Source: Sphingopyxis panaciterrulae
GTDB taxonomy: Bacteria; Pseudomonadota; Alphaproteobacteria; Sphingomonadales; Sphingomonadaceae
Length of the DNA stretch: 47,481 nucleotides
Assembly (NCBI RefSeq): GCF_014199295.1
Contig: NZ_JACIJH010000021.1
Coordinates: forward strand, 1 to 47,481
Direction of reading: 5' to 3'
Part shown: piece by piece, positions 1 through 8,206 of the stretch
How positions within the stretch are numbered: position 1 is the first letter of the stretch
Layout: each line of letters starts with the position of its first letter
The notes under the pieces: generated by a model
Database searches by the model: none
Told to the model about the DNA's origin: nothing
Seen by the model: the letters and a program-made list of their open reading frames with translations, nothing else
Position numbers and translations under genes: made by a program

Positions 1-95
1 CCTGCGGCAGCCCACGTTCAATCAGGTGCGGCGCTCGCCGGGCCGCTTTACATCGAGGCTAGCACCAATCCGCGGAGCGGTTCGTGCAACGGCCA
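1..95 (+). repeat. IS91-type element end (left window edge)
   Basis: Bases 1-95 are a perfect inverted copy of bases 47387-47481, and match 25384-25479 at roughly four fifths of positions by eye. The 25384-25479 copy lies just upstream of the integrase/transposase pair of an IS91-type element, so this is probably the gene-upstream (ter-like) end of a second copy whose genes lie outside the window to the left. Similarity stops at base 95, consistent with the element boundary, although an assembler k-mer edge would look the same. Confidence 0.7.
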
Positions 96-389
96 AGTCG
101 AGCAAACTAGCGGCCGGTATGCAACGCGCCTGAAATCGGAGGCTCGAACAGGCGCCGGTCGCGATCTGAAAGCAGACTGCAGATTCTTGATCGGCTTCGA
201 TTGGCAATCGTTTCGGAACGGGCTGCGCGGAACTCGGAAACGGAGCTGCTGCCTTCGGCGCCAAAAAAATCGGACAATCCCGCACGGTGCTGTCCGCTTT
301 CACCAGCCTCTCTCGTCTAGCGAAAGGTTCGGGAAGAATGCCTGCCCGACGACTTGCGCCGTGGCACGAGGGCAGACGGGAGAAAATCG

Positions 390-1694
390 ATGACGAAGTG
401 GATCGGGACGGGTGGCCGGGTAGCATTGGCCGTATGTGCCACAGTTGGATTGGCGCCGGATTGCCTGGCCCAATTTGCCGCGACCGAGCAACCGCCTGAA
501 CAACGAGATGCGCAGCAGCGGCCCGCTGAACCGCCGCCCGGCAAGCAGCGCAGTTCCATTGCGGTGCCGGTCGTGCCGGCACAGCCCGTGACCATCATCG
601 GCAATCCCGGCAATTCCCGCCGTGGACAGTTTGATACGCTGCCGAAGACCGTCTTGGATCCGGACACCGTCGAAGGGGCTGCATCTTCGGACAATGCTGC
701 TGGTCGGGACTCGTTCGCCACGGGCAAAAAGAGCGGTGGTGCGAACGGGGCAGTGCCGTCCGGACTAAGCGGCGACGTCAATGAGGGTGTCCGGGTCTCC
801 GATGTCGAACGCGGCTATGGTCGTGCCGCCGCCTTACCCGATAACGGCAATGGCGGATCGGCTGGCGGTGTCGGCCTCAATTCTGCCGGCGAAGGCAATT
901 TGGGGTCCAGCGCCGGCCTGCTCAATTCGGTGGCCGGGCTGGGCGGGAACAGCAACGGCGGCAGCGGCGGTAACTCGGCGCAGGGCGGCACCAATTCCGG
1001 CAGCACCGGGATCGAGGGCGCGCTGAACTCCTTCGGCGGTGCAAACGGCGGTCGGTCCGACAATAGCAATGGCAACGGCAACCGGCGCTCGAACGGCGGT
1101 CCCGCCGAAAACGGAAACTCAGGCGGCGGCCGCGACAGCGCCGGCGGATCGGCAAGAAACCTGCCCGCGCAGGGCAATTCGGCGGGCTCGGGATCGGACA
1201 GGTCGGTCGATCGAAACCAGAATGAGACGCCCGCAAACAACTCGGGACGCGAAGCCCCGAACAGCCAGAAGGACAAGTCGGGAGCCGATGGCGACGATCG
1301 TTCGGCGCGCAACGACAGCAATGCCAACGACAATGGCGGGTCGGATCGGAGCAACCGGGACGCGCCTCCCGAAGGCAATTCGGATGGCGCGGCCAAGGCC
1401 GGCGCCCCCGATCGGCCCGAAGAAGAAGGCTGGTCGGCGGGTAGCGACCCGGTTGGCCGGGCGGCGGCGCGGCGGCGCTTCGGCGATCTGGGCGCGGCTG
1501 CGGCGGGGCGTGATTTGCTGGGTGAGAAACGCGACGCGGAAGCGGTCGATGCGGAGGAAGGCCTGCGCCGGATCGGCGACCGGGTCGACCCGCTGACCGG
1601 CGCCGTGGGCATCGAGGCGCCCGTCGCCGGCGGCGTTTCGCCGCTGCTGCGCGCGGTCGTCGAAACCGCAAAGAAAAGGAAGCAGAAGAAATGA
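390..1694 (+). CDS. secreted Asn/Gly/Ser-rich low-complexity protein
   Basis: A 434-residue protein with an N-terminal signal peptide (about residues 1-28, ending in a CLAQ-type cleavage site), a proline- and glutamine-rich stretch, and a long central region (about 130-340) built almost only of Gly, Asn, Ser, Ala and Asp. The C-terminal part (about 350-430) has ordinary composition and ends in a lysine-rich tail. The start at 390 is preferred over the upstream in-frame ATG at 354 because it has a gggaga ribosome site and begins the signal peptide. The stop overlaps the next start as ATGA, so the two genes are probably translated together. Function is not recognised; a disordered cell-envelope or matrix protein is an inference. 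No catalytic motif is visible. Confidence 0.75.
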   Translation: MTKWIGTGGRVALAVCATVGLAPDCLAQFAATEQPPEQRDAQQRPAEPPPGKQRSSIAVPVVPAQPVTIIGNPGNSRRGQFDTLPKTVLDPDTVEGAASSDNAAGRDSFATGKKSGGANGAVPSGLSGDVNEGVRVSDVERGYGRAAALPDNGNGGSAGGVGLNSAGEGNLGSSAGLLNSVAGLGGNSNGGSGGNSAQGGTNSGSTGIEGALNSFGGANGGRSDNSNGNGNRRSNGGPAENGNSGGGRDSAGGSARNLPAQGNSAGSGSDRSVDRNQNETPANNSGREAPNSQKDKSGADGDDRSARNDSNANDNGGSDRSNRDAPPEGNSDGAAKAGAPDRPEEEGWSAGSDPVGRAAARRRFGDLGAAAAGRDLLGEKRDAEAVDAEEGLRRIGDRVDPLTGAVGIEAPVAGGVSPLLRAVVETAKKRKQKK

Positions 1695-2545
1695 AATATC
1701 TCGGAACGATGATTGTCGCGCTCGCGCTCGCCGCACCGGCGGCGGCGCAAACCGGTCCCGCGACCGACTTGTTCGCCTTTTCGCAAGGGGCGCGGTTGGT
1801 GCAGGTTCCGGACGACGCCGAATTTACGGCGATGGACAGCAGCCCGTTCAACCTGATCGACGGATCGGCGACGACCGACTGGACGGGCGAAGCGGGGCGG
1901 CCCGCCGTGTTCGTGCTCGAACTGGCGGAGCGAACCGAATTGTCGCGCGTCGCCTTTGACACCGCCTTCCTCAATCGCGACGAAAAGTCACCGCGCGCGA
2001 TCCGCGTCGAACTGTCCGACACGTCGGCGCGCAGTGGTTTCGTGCCGATCTTGGCGGCTGATCTGAAGATGAAGAAGGATGGTCAAAGCTTCGGCTTCGA
2101 CCCTGAGCATCGCCCGGTCGGGCGTTGGGTGCGGCTGACGATCGCGAGCAATTATGGGGACGATTATACCGGCTTCACCGGCTTTCACGGCTATGGCCGT
2201 CCGCTCACCGCAACGGCAACATTGCCCGATGTCACCGGACGCTATGAAGGATGGAGCGGCTGGGGCACGCTCAACCTGACGCAGAGCGGCGATACCGTAA
2301 CCGGCTGTTACGAATATCAGGCGGGGCGGATCACGGGCCGGATCGACGGCCGGGTGTTGACGCTCGACATGGTGGAGACGGGCCCCGACGGCGCGCCGCG
2401 ACGACTGCGCGGTTATGTCGGGCTGACGCCTGATGGCGGCAAGCTGATCGGCTTCGCGCGCGGCCTCACCGAGTCCGACCGCCTTGGCTATGCCACCTAT
2501 ATGAGCGCGGACCGGCGGGCGAACCGCCCCGGCGCGTGCCGCTGA
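1691..2545 (+). CDS. secreted discoidin-like (galactose-binding fold) protein
   Basis: A 284-residue protein with a signal peptide (residues 1-19, cleaved after AAAQ). Residues about 45-165 resemble an F5/8 type C (discoidin) domain: a DGSATTDWTG motif, followed by a segment on altered hydrogen-bonding positions and a VGRWVRLTI strand, the usual signature of that sugar- or ligand-binding beta sandwich. The C-terminal third (about 180-275) is a separate beta-rich domain with a GRYEGWSGWGTLNL motif and one Cys pair candidate. It is coupled by ATGA to the preceding low-complexity gene and followed by a lipoprotein gene 29 bases on. Binding to a surface polysaccharide is inferred. The domain call rests on recognition by eye. 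Confidence 0.7.
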   Translation: MKYLGTMIVALALAAPAAAQTGPATDLFAFSQGARLVQVPDDAEFTAMDSSPFNLIDGSATTDWTGEAGRPAVFVLELAERTELSRVAFDTAFLNRDEKSPRAIRVELSDTSARSGFVPILAADLKMKKDGQSFGFDPEHRPVGRWVRLTIASNYGDDYTGFTGFHGYGRPLTATATLPDVTGRYEGWSGWGTLNLTQSGDTVTGCYEYQAGRITGRIDGRVLTLDMVETGPDGAPRRLRGYVGLTPDGGKLIGFARGLTESDRLGYATYMSADRRANRPGACR

Positions 2546-2574
2546 CGTCATTTGTGAACGAAAGGATTTTGGGG

Positions 2575-3141
2575 ATGAGCAGATCGATCATGCTGGTTGC
2601 TGTCGCGGCGTCGCTGACGCTTGCAGGATGTGGCGGCGAAGCGGCGGACAAGGGCGACGGCGCGGGTAAGGCTTCGTCGGTCGCAGCGAAGAGCGGGACG
2701 GCACCGCCGCGCGACTGGAATGCCGCCGACGCCTGCGCCGTGGTCGACAAGGCGGCGATGTCGGCGATCCTCGGACAGGCGGTCACCGAAACCCGCCTCG
2801 GCAATGTCAGCCAAAGCGATGGCGCGACCGCGGTCACCTCCGAATGCAGCTATCAGCTTGCCGATGGCGGATCGGCTACCTTGATGCTGCGCTGGTCGCC
2901 GATCGGCGACAATAGCGAGGGATCGATCAACCTGACCCGCAATGGCCTGGAGCAGACGCTCAAGGGTTTTGGTGGTCATGTCGAGACGATCGACGGACTC
3001 GGCAAGGCCGCCTTTTGGGCTGGGATGACCAAATCGCTCAATGTCTTCATCGGCGAGGATAAATTCGCGATCATCACGGTGCCGGCGAGCGAGGCTTCGA
3101 AGGAGCAGGCGGTCGCGCTCGCACGCAAACTTGGTGCTTGA
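2575..3141 (+). CDS. lipoprotein of unknown function
   Basis: A 188-residue protein. The start at 2575 is chosen because it gives a compact lipoprotein signal (MSRSIMLVAVAASLTLAGC, lipobox LAGC with Cys 19) and has an aaagga ribosome site 8 bases upstream; the in-frame ATG at 2536 would put 13 extra residues before the signal. The mature part has two further cysteines (in DACAVVDKAAM and SECSYQL) and a pattern like the DUF3558-type lipoproteins, where a Cys-containing helix starts the domain and AILGQAV follows. It lies between the discoidin-like gene and the Ser/Thr kinase on the same strand, so it may be part of the same envelope-sensing unit. Partner and ligand are unknown. Confidence 0.75.
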   Translation: MSRSIMLVAVAASLTLAGCGGEAADKGDGAGKASSVAAKSGTAPPRDWNAADACAVVDKAAMSAILGQAVTETRLGNVSQSDGATAVTSECSYQLADGGSATLMLRWSPIGDNSEGSINLTRNGLEQTLKGFGGHVETIDGLGKAAFWAGMTKSLNVFIGEDKFAIITVPASEASKEQAVALARKLGA

Positions 3142-3204
3142 CGACCGCCGCGCGGCGGTGCTGCTTCGTACCGAAGCGTGATGATGCGCCAGGGGAGGGG
3201 CGAT

Positions 3205-5637
3205 ATGGTGCGGCAGCCGAGCCGGTCCGAATGGAGCCATATCCAGGCGCTGTTCGTCGAATTGATCGATCTCGACCCCACGGCGCAGGAGCACCGGCTG
3301 GCGGCGGAGGACGACTTCATTGGCGGGCAGTTGCGGGCGTTGCTCGCTGCGTCGCGCAATTCGGGGATATTGGACGGCGCGGCGCCGTCGTCGTTCGAAA
3401 CCGCCCCGTGCCGGGCGTACAGCTCGCTTTCCGAAGGCGCCGTCATCGGCGGCTTTACCATCGACCGCCTGATCGGGCGCGGCGGGATGGGCGAGGTCTA
3501 CGCCGCGCATCGCAGCGACAGGATGTTCGACCAGCAAGTGGCGATCAAGCTGCTCCGTCCCGAATCGGTTGCGCACAGCGAGTTGTTCGACCGTGAACGC
3601 CGCCTGCTCGCCGGACTCGAGCACCCGGGGATTGCGAGGCTGATCGACGGCGGTGTCGCGCCAGACGGGCGGCCCTATATGGCGATGGAATATGTGACCG
3701 GCGAGCCGATCGACGCGTGGTGCCGGACCCATGACGCCGATCTTGCGACGCGATTGCGGCTTTTCTGCGATGTCTGCGAAGCGGTGGCCTATGCGCACGG
3801 CCACCTGATCGTCCACCGCGACCTCAAGCCGTCGAACATATTGGTCGACGGCGACGGCCGCGTGCGGCTGCTCGATTTCGGCATCGCGCGCTTTGTGGAG
3901 ATCGAAGGCGAGGGCGAGGCGCAAACCACGGTCGCGCTGATGACCCCCGATTATGCTGCACCCGAACAACTCGGAAATGCCGCCCCGACCGTTGCCACCG
4001 ACGTCTATGCGCTGGGCGTATTGTTGTTCGAACTGCTTACCGGTCGCAGCCCGTGGCGCGAGCCGGGATCGGCGCTGCCGTCGGTGATCCGGCGCATCCT
4101 GAACGAAGACCCGCCCCTGCCCAGCGCGCTCGTGCCGCCCGGCTATCCCTTCGGGCGGCGCGAGGTAGCGGGTGATCTTGACGCGATCGTGCTCAAATCG
4201 ATGCGCCGCGCACCGCAAGACCGTTATCGCGGTGTCGGCGACCTGGTTGACGATGTCCGAAGCCATATCGCCCTGCGCCCCGTTGCGGCGCGCTCGGGTT
4301 CGGCGGGCTATACGATCGGGCGCTACCTGCGCCGGCACCGTGTCGCGACGGCAGCGGCAGCCGCCGCTCTGCTCGCCATCGTGGCGGGTGGCGGTGCGGC
4401 CGCCTGGCAGGCGCGTCAGACGGCGATCGAGCGCGATGTCGCATTGGCCGAAGCGCGGCGATCGGAATCGATCAACCGCATGCTGACCGTCATGTTCCGC
4501 GACACCGCCAGCAGCGCCGTCGGCGAAGAGGCAACGGTCAAGCAGATGCTAGATCAGACGGCGGCGCAGCTTGTCGCGTCGGTCGACCGGAGCGCGAAAT
4601 CGGCGACGCTGATTACCACGCTTGCCGATCTTTACGTCAATCTGGAGGATGCCGCCGGCGCTGACGCGCTGCTCAGCCAAGCGCTTGCGCGCGGCATCGG
4701 CGCCGGCGATCCGGTGGCGACCGCGGAAATCAAGCTGCGCCTCGCCTCGACCGCTGCCGCAATGGGGCGGACCGACGACATGGCGCCACTGCTCGATTCA
4801 GCCGATGCCGTCTTTGCCGCCGACCCGGCGCGTTTCCGCAAGGAACGCCTCGAAAGCATGAGCGGCCGGGCGCAGCTCGCGCGGCGCAAGGGCGATTACG
4901 ACACCGCGATCCGGCTGTTGCAATCGAGCCTGCCTGACGCCGACCGCGTTTATGCCGAGGATCATCGCGAACTGCTGACGCGCTACAATAACCTGCTCGT
5001 CTATATGGTCGAGGCGAACCGGCTCGATGCGATGCCCGCGGTCTTTGCCGCCGCCGACGCGGCGCTGGCGCGGACGGGGCAACAGGGCAGTGCACAGGGG
5101 CTGGCGATCGAGCAATTGAAGGGCGTGCGGTTGATGAAGCTCGACCGGCTGGCCGAGGCCGAGCGCCTGTTCCGCAGCGTCGCCGACCGGCGCTGCGCGG
5201 TGTTCGGCAAGTCTGCGGCGCTGGCGGTCGATCTGCTGCAACTGGGGCGCGCCGAACTGGCGCTGGGGAAATTCGCCGCGGCGCGCGATGTTCTTGGCGA
5301 GGCGCGGCCGATGGCGATCGACAATCTTGGCCCCGATGCGGTGCCGACGCTCGTCATCACGCTCGGCCTTGCCGAAGCCTTGGCCGAGGCGGGCGACACC
5401 GGACGGGCCGAAGCGTTACTTGCCGAAGCCGCGCCGCGGATCGCCTCGATGGGACCGGTCGGCCTGCCGCAGGGCATTGCGGCGCGGACGCGGGCGATCA
5501 TCCGTCTGAAGCAGGGGCGGATGGCCGAGGCGCGGCGCGAGGCCGACGCATCGGAACAGATATTCAGGACGCTCGGCGCGCCGGGCGAATCCTACCTCAA
5601 ATCCTTCGCCACATTGCGTCGGCGCTTGAGCACCTAG
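3205..5637 (+). CDS. transmembrane Ser/Thr protein kinase with C-terminal helical-repeat domain
   Basis: An 810-residue Hanks-type kinase. Residues about 84-355 are the kinase domain: glycine loop GRGGMGEVY (91-99), lysine in VAIKLL (K115), catalytic loop HRDLKPSN (204-211), DFG (224-226) and an APEQ motif (253-256). A short N-terminal helical region (1-70) precedes it, as in kinases paired with ECF sigma factors. One membrane helix lies at about 380-400, and the remaining 400 residues form TPR-like helical repeats, probably on the periplasmic side. The start at 3205 is favoured over ATG 3178 because a gggagggg ribosome site lies just before it. The gene ends tail to tail with the sigma factor gene, sharing a CTAG. 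It is likely to phosphorylate that sigma factor; this is inference from family and context. Confidence 0.88.
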   Translation: MVRQPSRSEWSHIQALFVELIDLDPTAQEHRLAAEDDFIGGQLRALLAASRNSGILDGAAPSSFETAPCRAYSSLSEGAVIGGFTIDRLIGRGGMGEVYAAHRSDRMFDQQVAIKLLRPESVAHSELFDRERRLLAGLEHPGIARLIDGGVAPDGRPYMAMEYVTGEPIDAWCRTHDADLATRLRLFCDVCEAVAYAHGHLIVHRDLKPSNILVDGDGRVRLLDFGIARFVEIEGEGEAQTTVALMTPDYAAPEQLGNAAPTVATDVYALGVLLFELLTGRSPWREPGSALPSVIRRILNEDPPLPSALVPPGYPFGRREVAGDLDAIVLKSMRRAPQDRYRGVGDLVDDVRSHIALRPVAARSGSAGYTIGRYLRRHRVATAAAAAALLAIVAGGGAAAWQARQTAIERDVALAEARRSESINRMLTVMFRDTASSAVGEEATVKQMLDQTAAQLVASVDRSAKSATLITTLADLYVNLEDAAGADALLSQALARGIGAGDPVATAEIKLRLASTAAAMGRTDDMAPLLDSADAVFAADPARFRKERLESMSGRAQLARRKGDYDTAIRLLQSSLPDADRVYAEDHRELLTRYNNLLVYMVEANRLDAMPAVFAAADAALARTGQQGSAQGLAIEQLKGVRLMKLDRLAEAERLFRSVADRRCAVFGKSAALAVDLLQLGRAELALGKFAAARDVLGEARPMAIDNLGPDAVPTLVITLGLAEALAEAGDTGRAEALLAEAAPRIASMGPVGLPQGIAARTRAIIRLKQGRMAEARREADASEQIFRTLGAPGESYLKSFATLRRRLST

Positions 5638-6200
5638 CCCGCGCCCATTTCGTTGTGCACCCAAGCGCGCGCCTGGAGCCACCAGCGGCGCACCGTCCGG
5701 TCGCTGACGCCCAGGATTTTTGCGGTTTCCTCCTCGGTCATCCCGGCGAAGAAGCGGCAGTCGATCAGTTGCGCAAGATTGGGGTCGAGGCGCGCGAGCC
5801 GTTGCAAAGCCTCGCCCAGCCGCACGACATCCTCGTCCTCGGGCGCCGCCGCGGCGAGCGAATCGAGGCTTTCGGTAAAGGCATAGTCGGGAGCGCCACG
5901 CTTCGCCGTCATGCGGGCGCGGGCGGCGTCGATCAGTATGTGGCGGATCGCGGTCGCCGCGCAGCCGAGGAAGTGGCGTTCGCTCTCCCAATCGTTGCGC
6001 TTGCTGAGTTTCAGATAGGCTTCTGAAACCAGCGCCGTCGTTTGCAGTGTCTGTCCGCCGCCCGCGCGATAATGTTCCCGGCGCGCGATGATCTTGAGCT
6101 CGTCATACAGCGTGGCGATGAGCGCGTCGGCGTCGCCGTCGATGCTGCCAGCACGACCCGGTTCCTCGTTGATCGCCGATCTCCCCGCATGGCGCGCCAT
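5634..6200 (-). CDS. ECF-type RNA polymerase sigma factor (Sigma70_ECF family)
   Basis: A 188-residue sigma factor with region 2 (about 25-95, including the RREHYRAGGG segment and an AATAIRHILIDAARAR helix) and region 4 (about 130-182, HTH with EEETAKILGVSDRTVRRWW). It belongs to the ECF branch commonly encoded beside Ser/Thr kinases. By eye, region 2.2 reads QTTALVSEAYLKL (from Gln 53), where canonical ECF factors carry acidic residues (DAEDLVQE); Thr 54 and Thr 55 occupy these positions. In known ECF43-type factors a threonine here is phosphorylated by the partner kinase to allow core binding. No anti-sigma gene is present nearby. It is convergent with the kinase and divergent from the adhesin. 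Confidence 0.88.
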   Translation of the reverse strand: MARHAGRSAINEEPGRAGSIDGDADALIATLYDELKIIARREHYRAGGGQTLQTTALVSEAYLKLSKRNDWESERHFLGCAATAIRHILIDAARARMTAKRGAPDYAFTESLDSLAAAAPEDEDVVRLGEALQRLARLDPNLAQLIDCRFFAGMTEEETAKILGVSDRTVRRWWLQARAWVHNEMGAG

Positions 6201-6400
6201 GTGGCGCGCACCCTAGATGCCTAATTTATTTGCGGTCGGCGAGATAATTTCCGCTTTTTCGGAGACGAGACCTGTCCGGATCGGGCGACCATTCCCGTCT
6301 TTCCAAATGCTGCACCCGCGGCGCCGCGTTCGGCGGCGTCGACGAGGTGACCGCGAACAAGGCGCCACCAAAGGTCGCTGCGAGGGGTCGCCCGGAAACC

Positions 6401-6427
6401 GATCGGCATTGCGCCGATCCATAAGGA
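6401..6427 (+). promoter_or_regulatory. hairpin in the 5' leader plus ribosome site of the adhesin gene
   Basis: A perfect 7-base stem (gatcggc at 6401-6407, gccgatc at 6413-6419) lies directly before the aagga ribosome site (6423-6427) of the adhesin gene. The rest of the 236-base divergent space (6201-6436) must hold the promoters of both the sigma factor and the adhesin. A ggaaac element at about 6394 could be part of an ECF-type promoter, but no -10 partner is clear. Confidence 0.35.
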
Positions 6428-6436
6428 AAGATCGAT

Positions 6437-8158
6437 ATGAAACGCATGACCACCCTCATTGGCGCGACCGCGCCCCTTGCGATCCTTGCTGCCGTCGGCG
6501 CCGCGCCGAACGCCTATGCACAGGCGACCGTCCCGTGCGTTCAGAACGCGGGGGCCGATGGCGTTCTCGGCACGCCCGACGACCCCGAAAATACGCTCGA
6601 GTGCGGGCTTGGCGCCGAAGCTTCGGCGCCGGGCGCCACCGCTTATGGAAGCGGGGCCAAGGCGACGGGCAACGAAGCGATGGCGGTCGGATTCATCGCC
6701 GCTGCCGAAGAAACGCGCTCGACCGCCGTCGGCACGGGCAGCAGCGCGACCGCGGACCAGTCGGTTGCGCTGGGCTGGGGATCGGTCGCAGACCGCGGTG
6801 CGACCATATCGGTTGGCAACGCCGGCCTCCAGCGCCAGATCACCAATGTCGCGGCAGGGACGCTCGTGTCCGACGCTGTCAATGTGGGGCAATTGAATAC
6901 CGCCATGGGTGCCGCGGCGCTGACCGCGATCGCCAACTCGGCGGTGCGCAGCGGCAACAGCGGCGATAGCAGCCTGCAAAGCGACGGCAGCACCGCAAGC
7001 GGTAATGGCGCCGTCGCGCTGGGACAGGGACAGACTGCCACCGGCAACGGCGCCGTCGCGATCGGCGATCCGAATGTCGCGACCGGGACCGGCGCTGTAG
7101 CGATCGGCGCCGACAATCAGGCGATCGGCGACGGCGCTGTCGCCTTGGGCAAAGCCTCCAGCGCCTTTGGCTTGTCGGCCATCGCCATCGGCAACAATGC
7201 GAATGCGCTGGCCGATGGCAGCATCGCCATTGGTCGTGACACGATCGCGTCGCCGGCATCGGTGGCGATCGGCGCCAACGCCGCGGCAGGCGGGCAAAAT
7301 GCGACCGCAGTCGGTCGCGACAGCCTTGCCAGCGGCCTTGCAAGCACCGCTTTCGGCCAAGGCGCGGCTGCCGGGGGCGATTTCTCGACTGCCACGGGCT
7401 ATGGCGCGCGCGCGATCAAGGAGGGTGACACGGCGACGGGGTCGGGGGCCTTCGCCAATGGCGGCTATTCGGTCGCCTTGGGCGTGAACAGTCAGACCAC
7501 GGCCCTCGGGGCGACCGCGCTGGGCGTGAACGCGAAAGCGTTGGGGGCGGACTCGGTTGCGATCGGCTCCAGCTCGGTTGCCGATGAGGCGAATACCGTG
7601 TCGGTCGGCTCGGCGGGCTTTCAGCGGCGTATCGTGAACGTCGCCGCGGGCACCGCGGCGACCGATGCGGCGAACGTCGGTCAGGTCCAGACGGTCGCGA
7701 CCGCCGCGGCGGCGGCTCACATCACCGCCGATGCCGCCGTGTCGCAGAATATGGTGCAGGACAACCAAATTGCGGCGATTCAGACGGTGAACAATGTGCA
7801 GGACAATCGGCTGATGTCGCTGGAAAGCATGGCCGGAACCGCGCTTCCCGCGCTCCAGTCGCTTGCCGCGACGCACAGTGCACAGATCGGCGACCTTTAT
7901 GCGATCACCGACCGCGACCGCCGCGAGGCGCAGCGCGGAACCGCCGCCGCGGTTGCGCTGGTCGCGGCGACGATGCCGTCGGAGCCTGGACGGACGAGCT
8001 ATACGTTCAACCTTGCCACATTCCGCGGCGAACAGGCGGCCGGCGCGTCGATCGCGCACCGGTTCAATACCGACAACCCGTTCGCATTCACGGCCGGCGT
8101 CTCTTACGCTGGGCGTCACAATACGGCCGCGCGAATTGGGGTCGCCGGCGAATTCTGA
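6437..8158 (+). CDS. trimeric autotransporter adhesin (YadA/Hia type)
   Basis: A 573-residue surface adhesin. It has a signal peptide (1-28, AYAQ), then a head made of many short repeats of the form xGxxAxAxGxxAxAxG (about 60-380), which is the YadA-head/Hep-Hag fold. Two neck motifs follow the pattern ...ANTVSVGSAGFQRRIVNVAAGT...DAANVGQ (about 125-155 and 385-415). A short coiled-coil stalk comes next (about 415-490), and then a C-terminal membrane anchor of four strands ending in a phenylalanine (about 510-573), which trimerises into one barrel. It is small for the family. Start: aagga site at 6423-6427. It is divergent from the ECF sigma gene, which makes it a candidate target of the kinase/sigma pair. 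The nucleotide repeats here are coding, not CRISPR. Confidence 0.88.
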   Translation: MKRMTTLIGATAPLAILAAVGAAPNAYAQATVPCVQNAGADGVLGTPDDPENTLECGLGAEASAPGATAYGSGAKATGNEAMAVGFIAAAEETRSTAVGTGSSATADQSVALGWGSVADRGATISVGNAGLQRQITNVAAGTLVSDAVNVGQLNTAMGAAALTAIANSAVRSGNSGDSSLQSDGSTASGNGAVALGQGQTATGNGAVAIGDPNVATGTGAVAIGADNQAIGDGAVALGKASSAFGLSAIAIGNNANALADGSIAIGRDTIASPASVAIGANAAAGGQNATAVGRDSLASGLASTAFGQGAAAGGDFSTATGYGARAIKEGDTATGSGAFANGGYSVALGVNSQTTALGATALGVNAKALGADSVAIGSSSVADEANTVSVGSAGFQRRIVNVAAGTAATDAANVGQVQTVATAAAAAHITADAAVSQNMVQDNQIAAIQTVNNVQDNRLMSLESMAGTALPALQSLAATHSAQIGDLYAITDRDRREAQRGTAAAVALVAATMPSEPGRTSYTFNLATFRGEQAAGASIAHRFNTDNPFAFTAGVSYAGRHNTAARIGVAGEF

Positions 8159-8169
8159 GCTAAAAAGGG

Positions 8170-8206
8170 AAGGGCGGGCGCGGGGAAGTGAGCCCGCCCT
8201 TTGTTT
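8170..8206 (+). terminator. rho-independent terminator after the adhesin gene
   Basis: A perfect 10-base stem (aagggcgggc at 8170-8179, gcccgccctt at 8192-8201) with a 12-base loop is followed by a T-rich stretch, 12 bases after the adhesin stop codon. Confidence 0.85.

Noticed and set aside
2548..4338. Long open frame antisense to the lipoprotein and kinase genes
   Set aside because: High G+C keeps antisense frames open; the sequence is Arg-rich, has no ribosome site or recognised domain, and the sense genes carry clear motifs.
6643..7600. Short regularly spaced repeats that resemble a CRISPR array
   Set aside because: The repeats are degenerate, of about 40-45 bases, in frame, and encode the YadA-type head.
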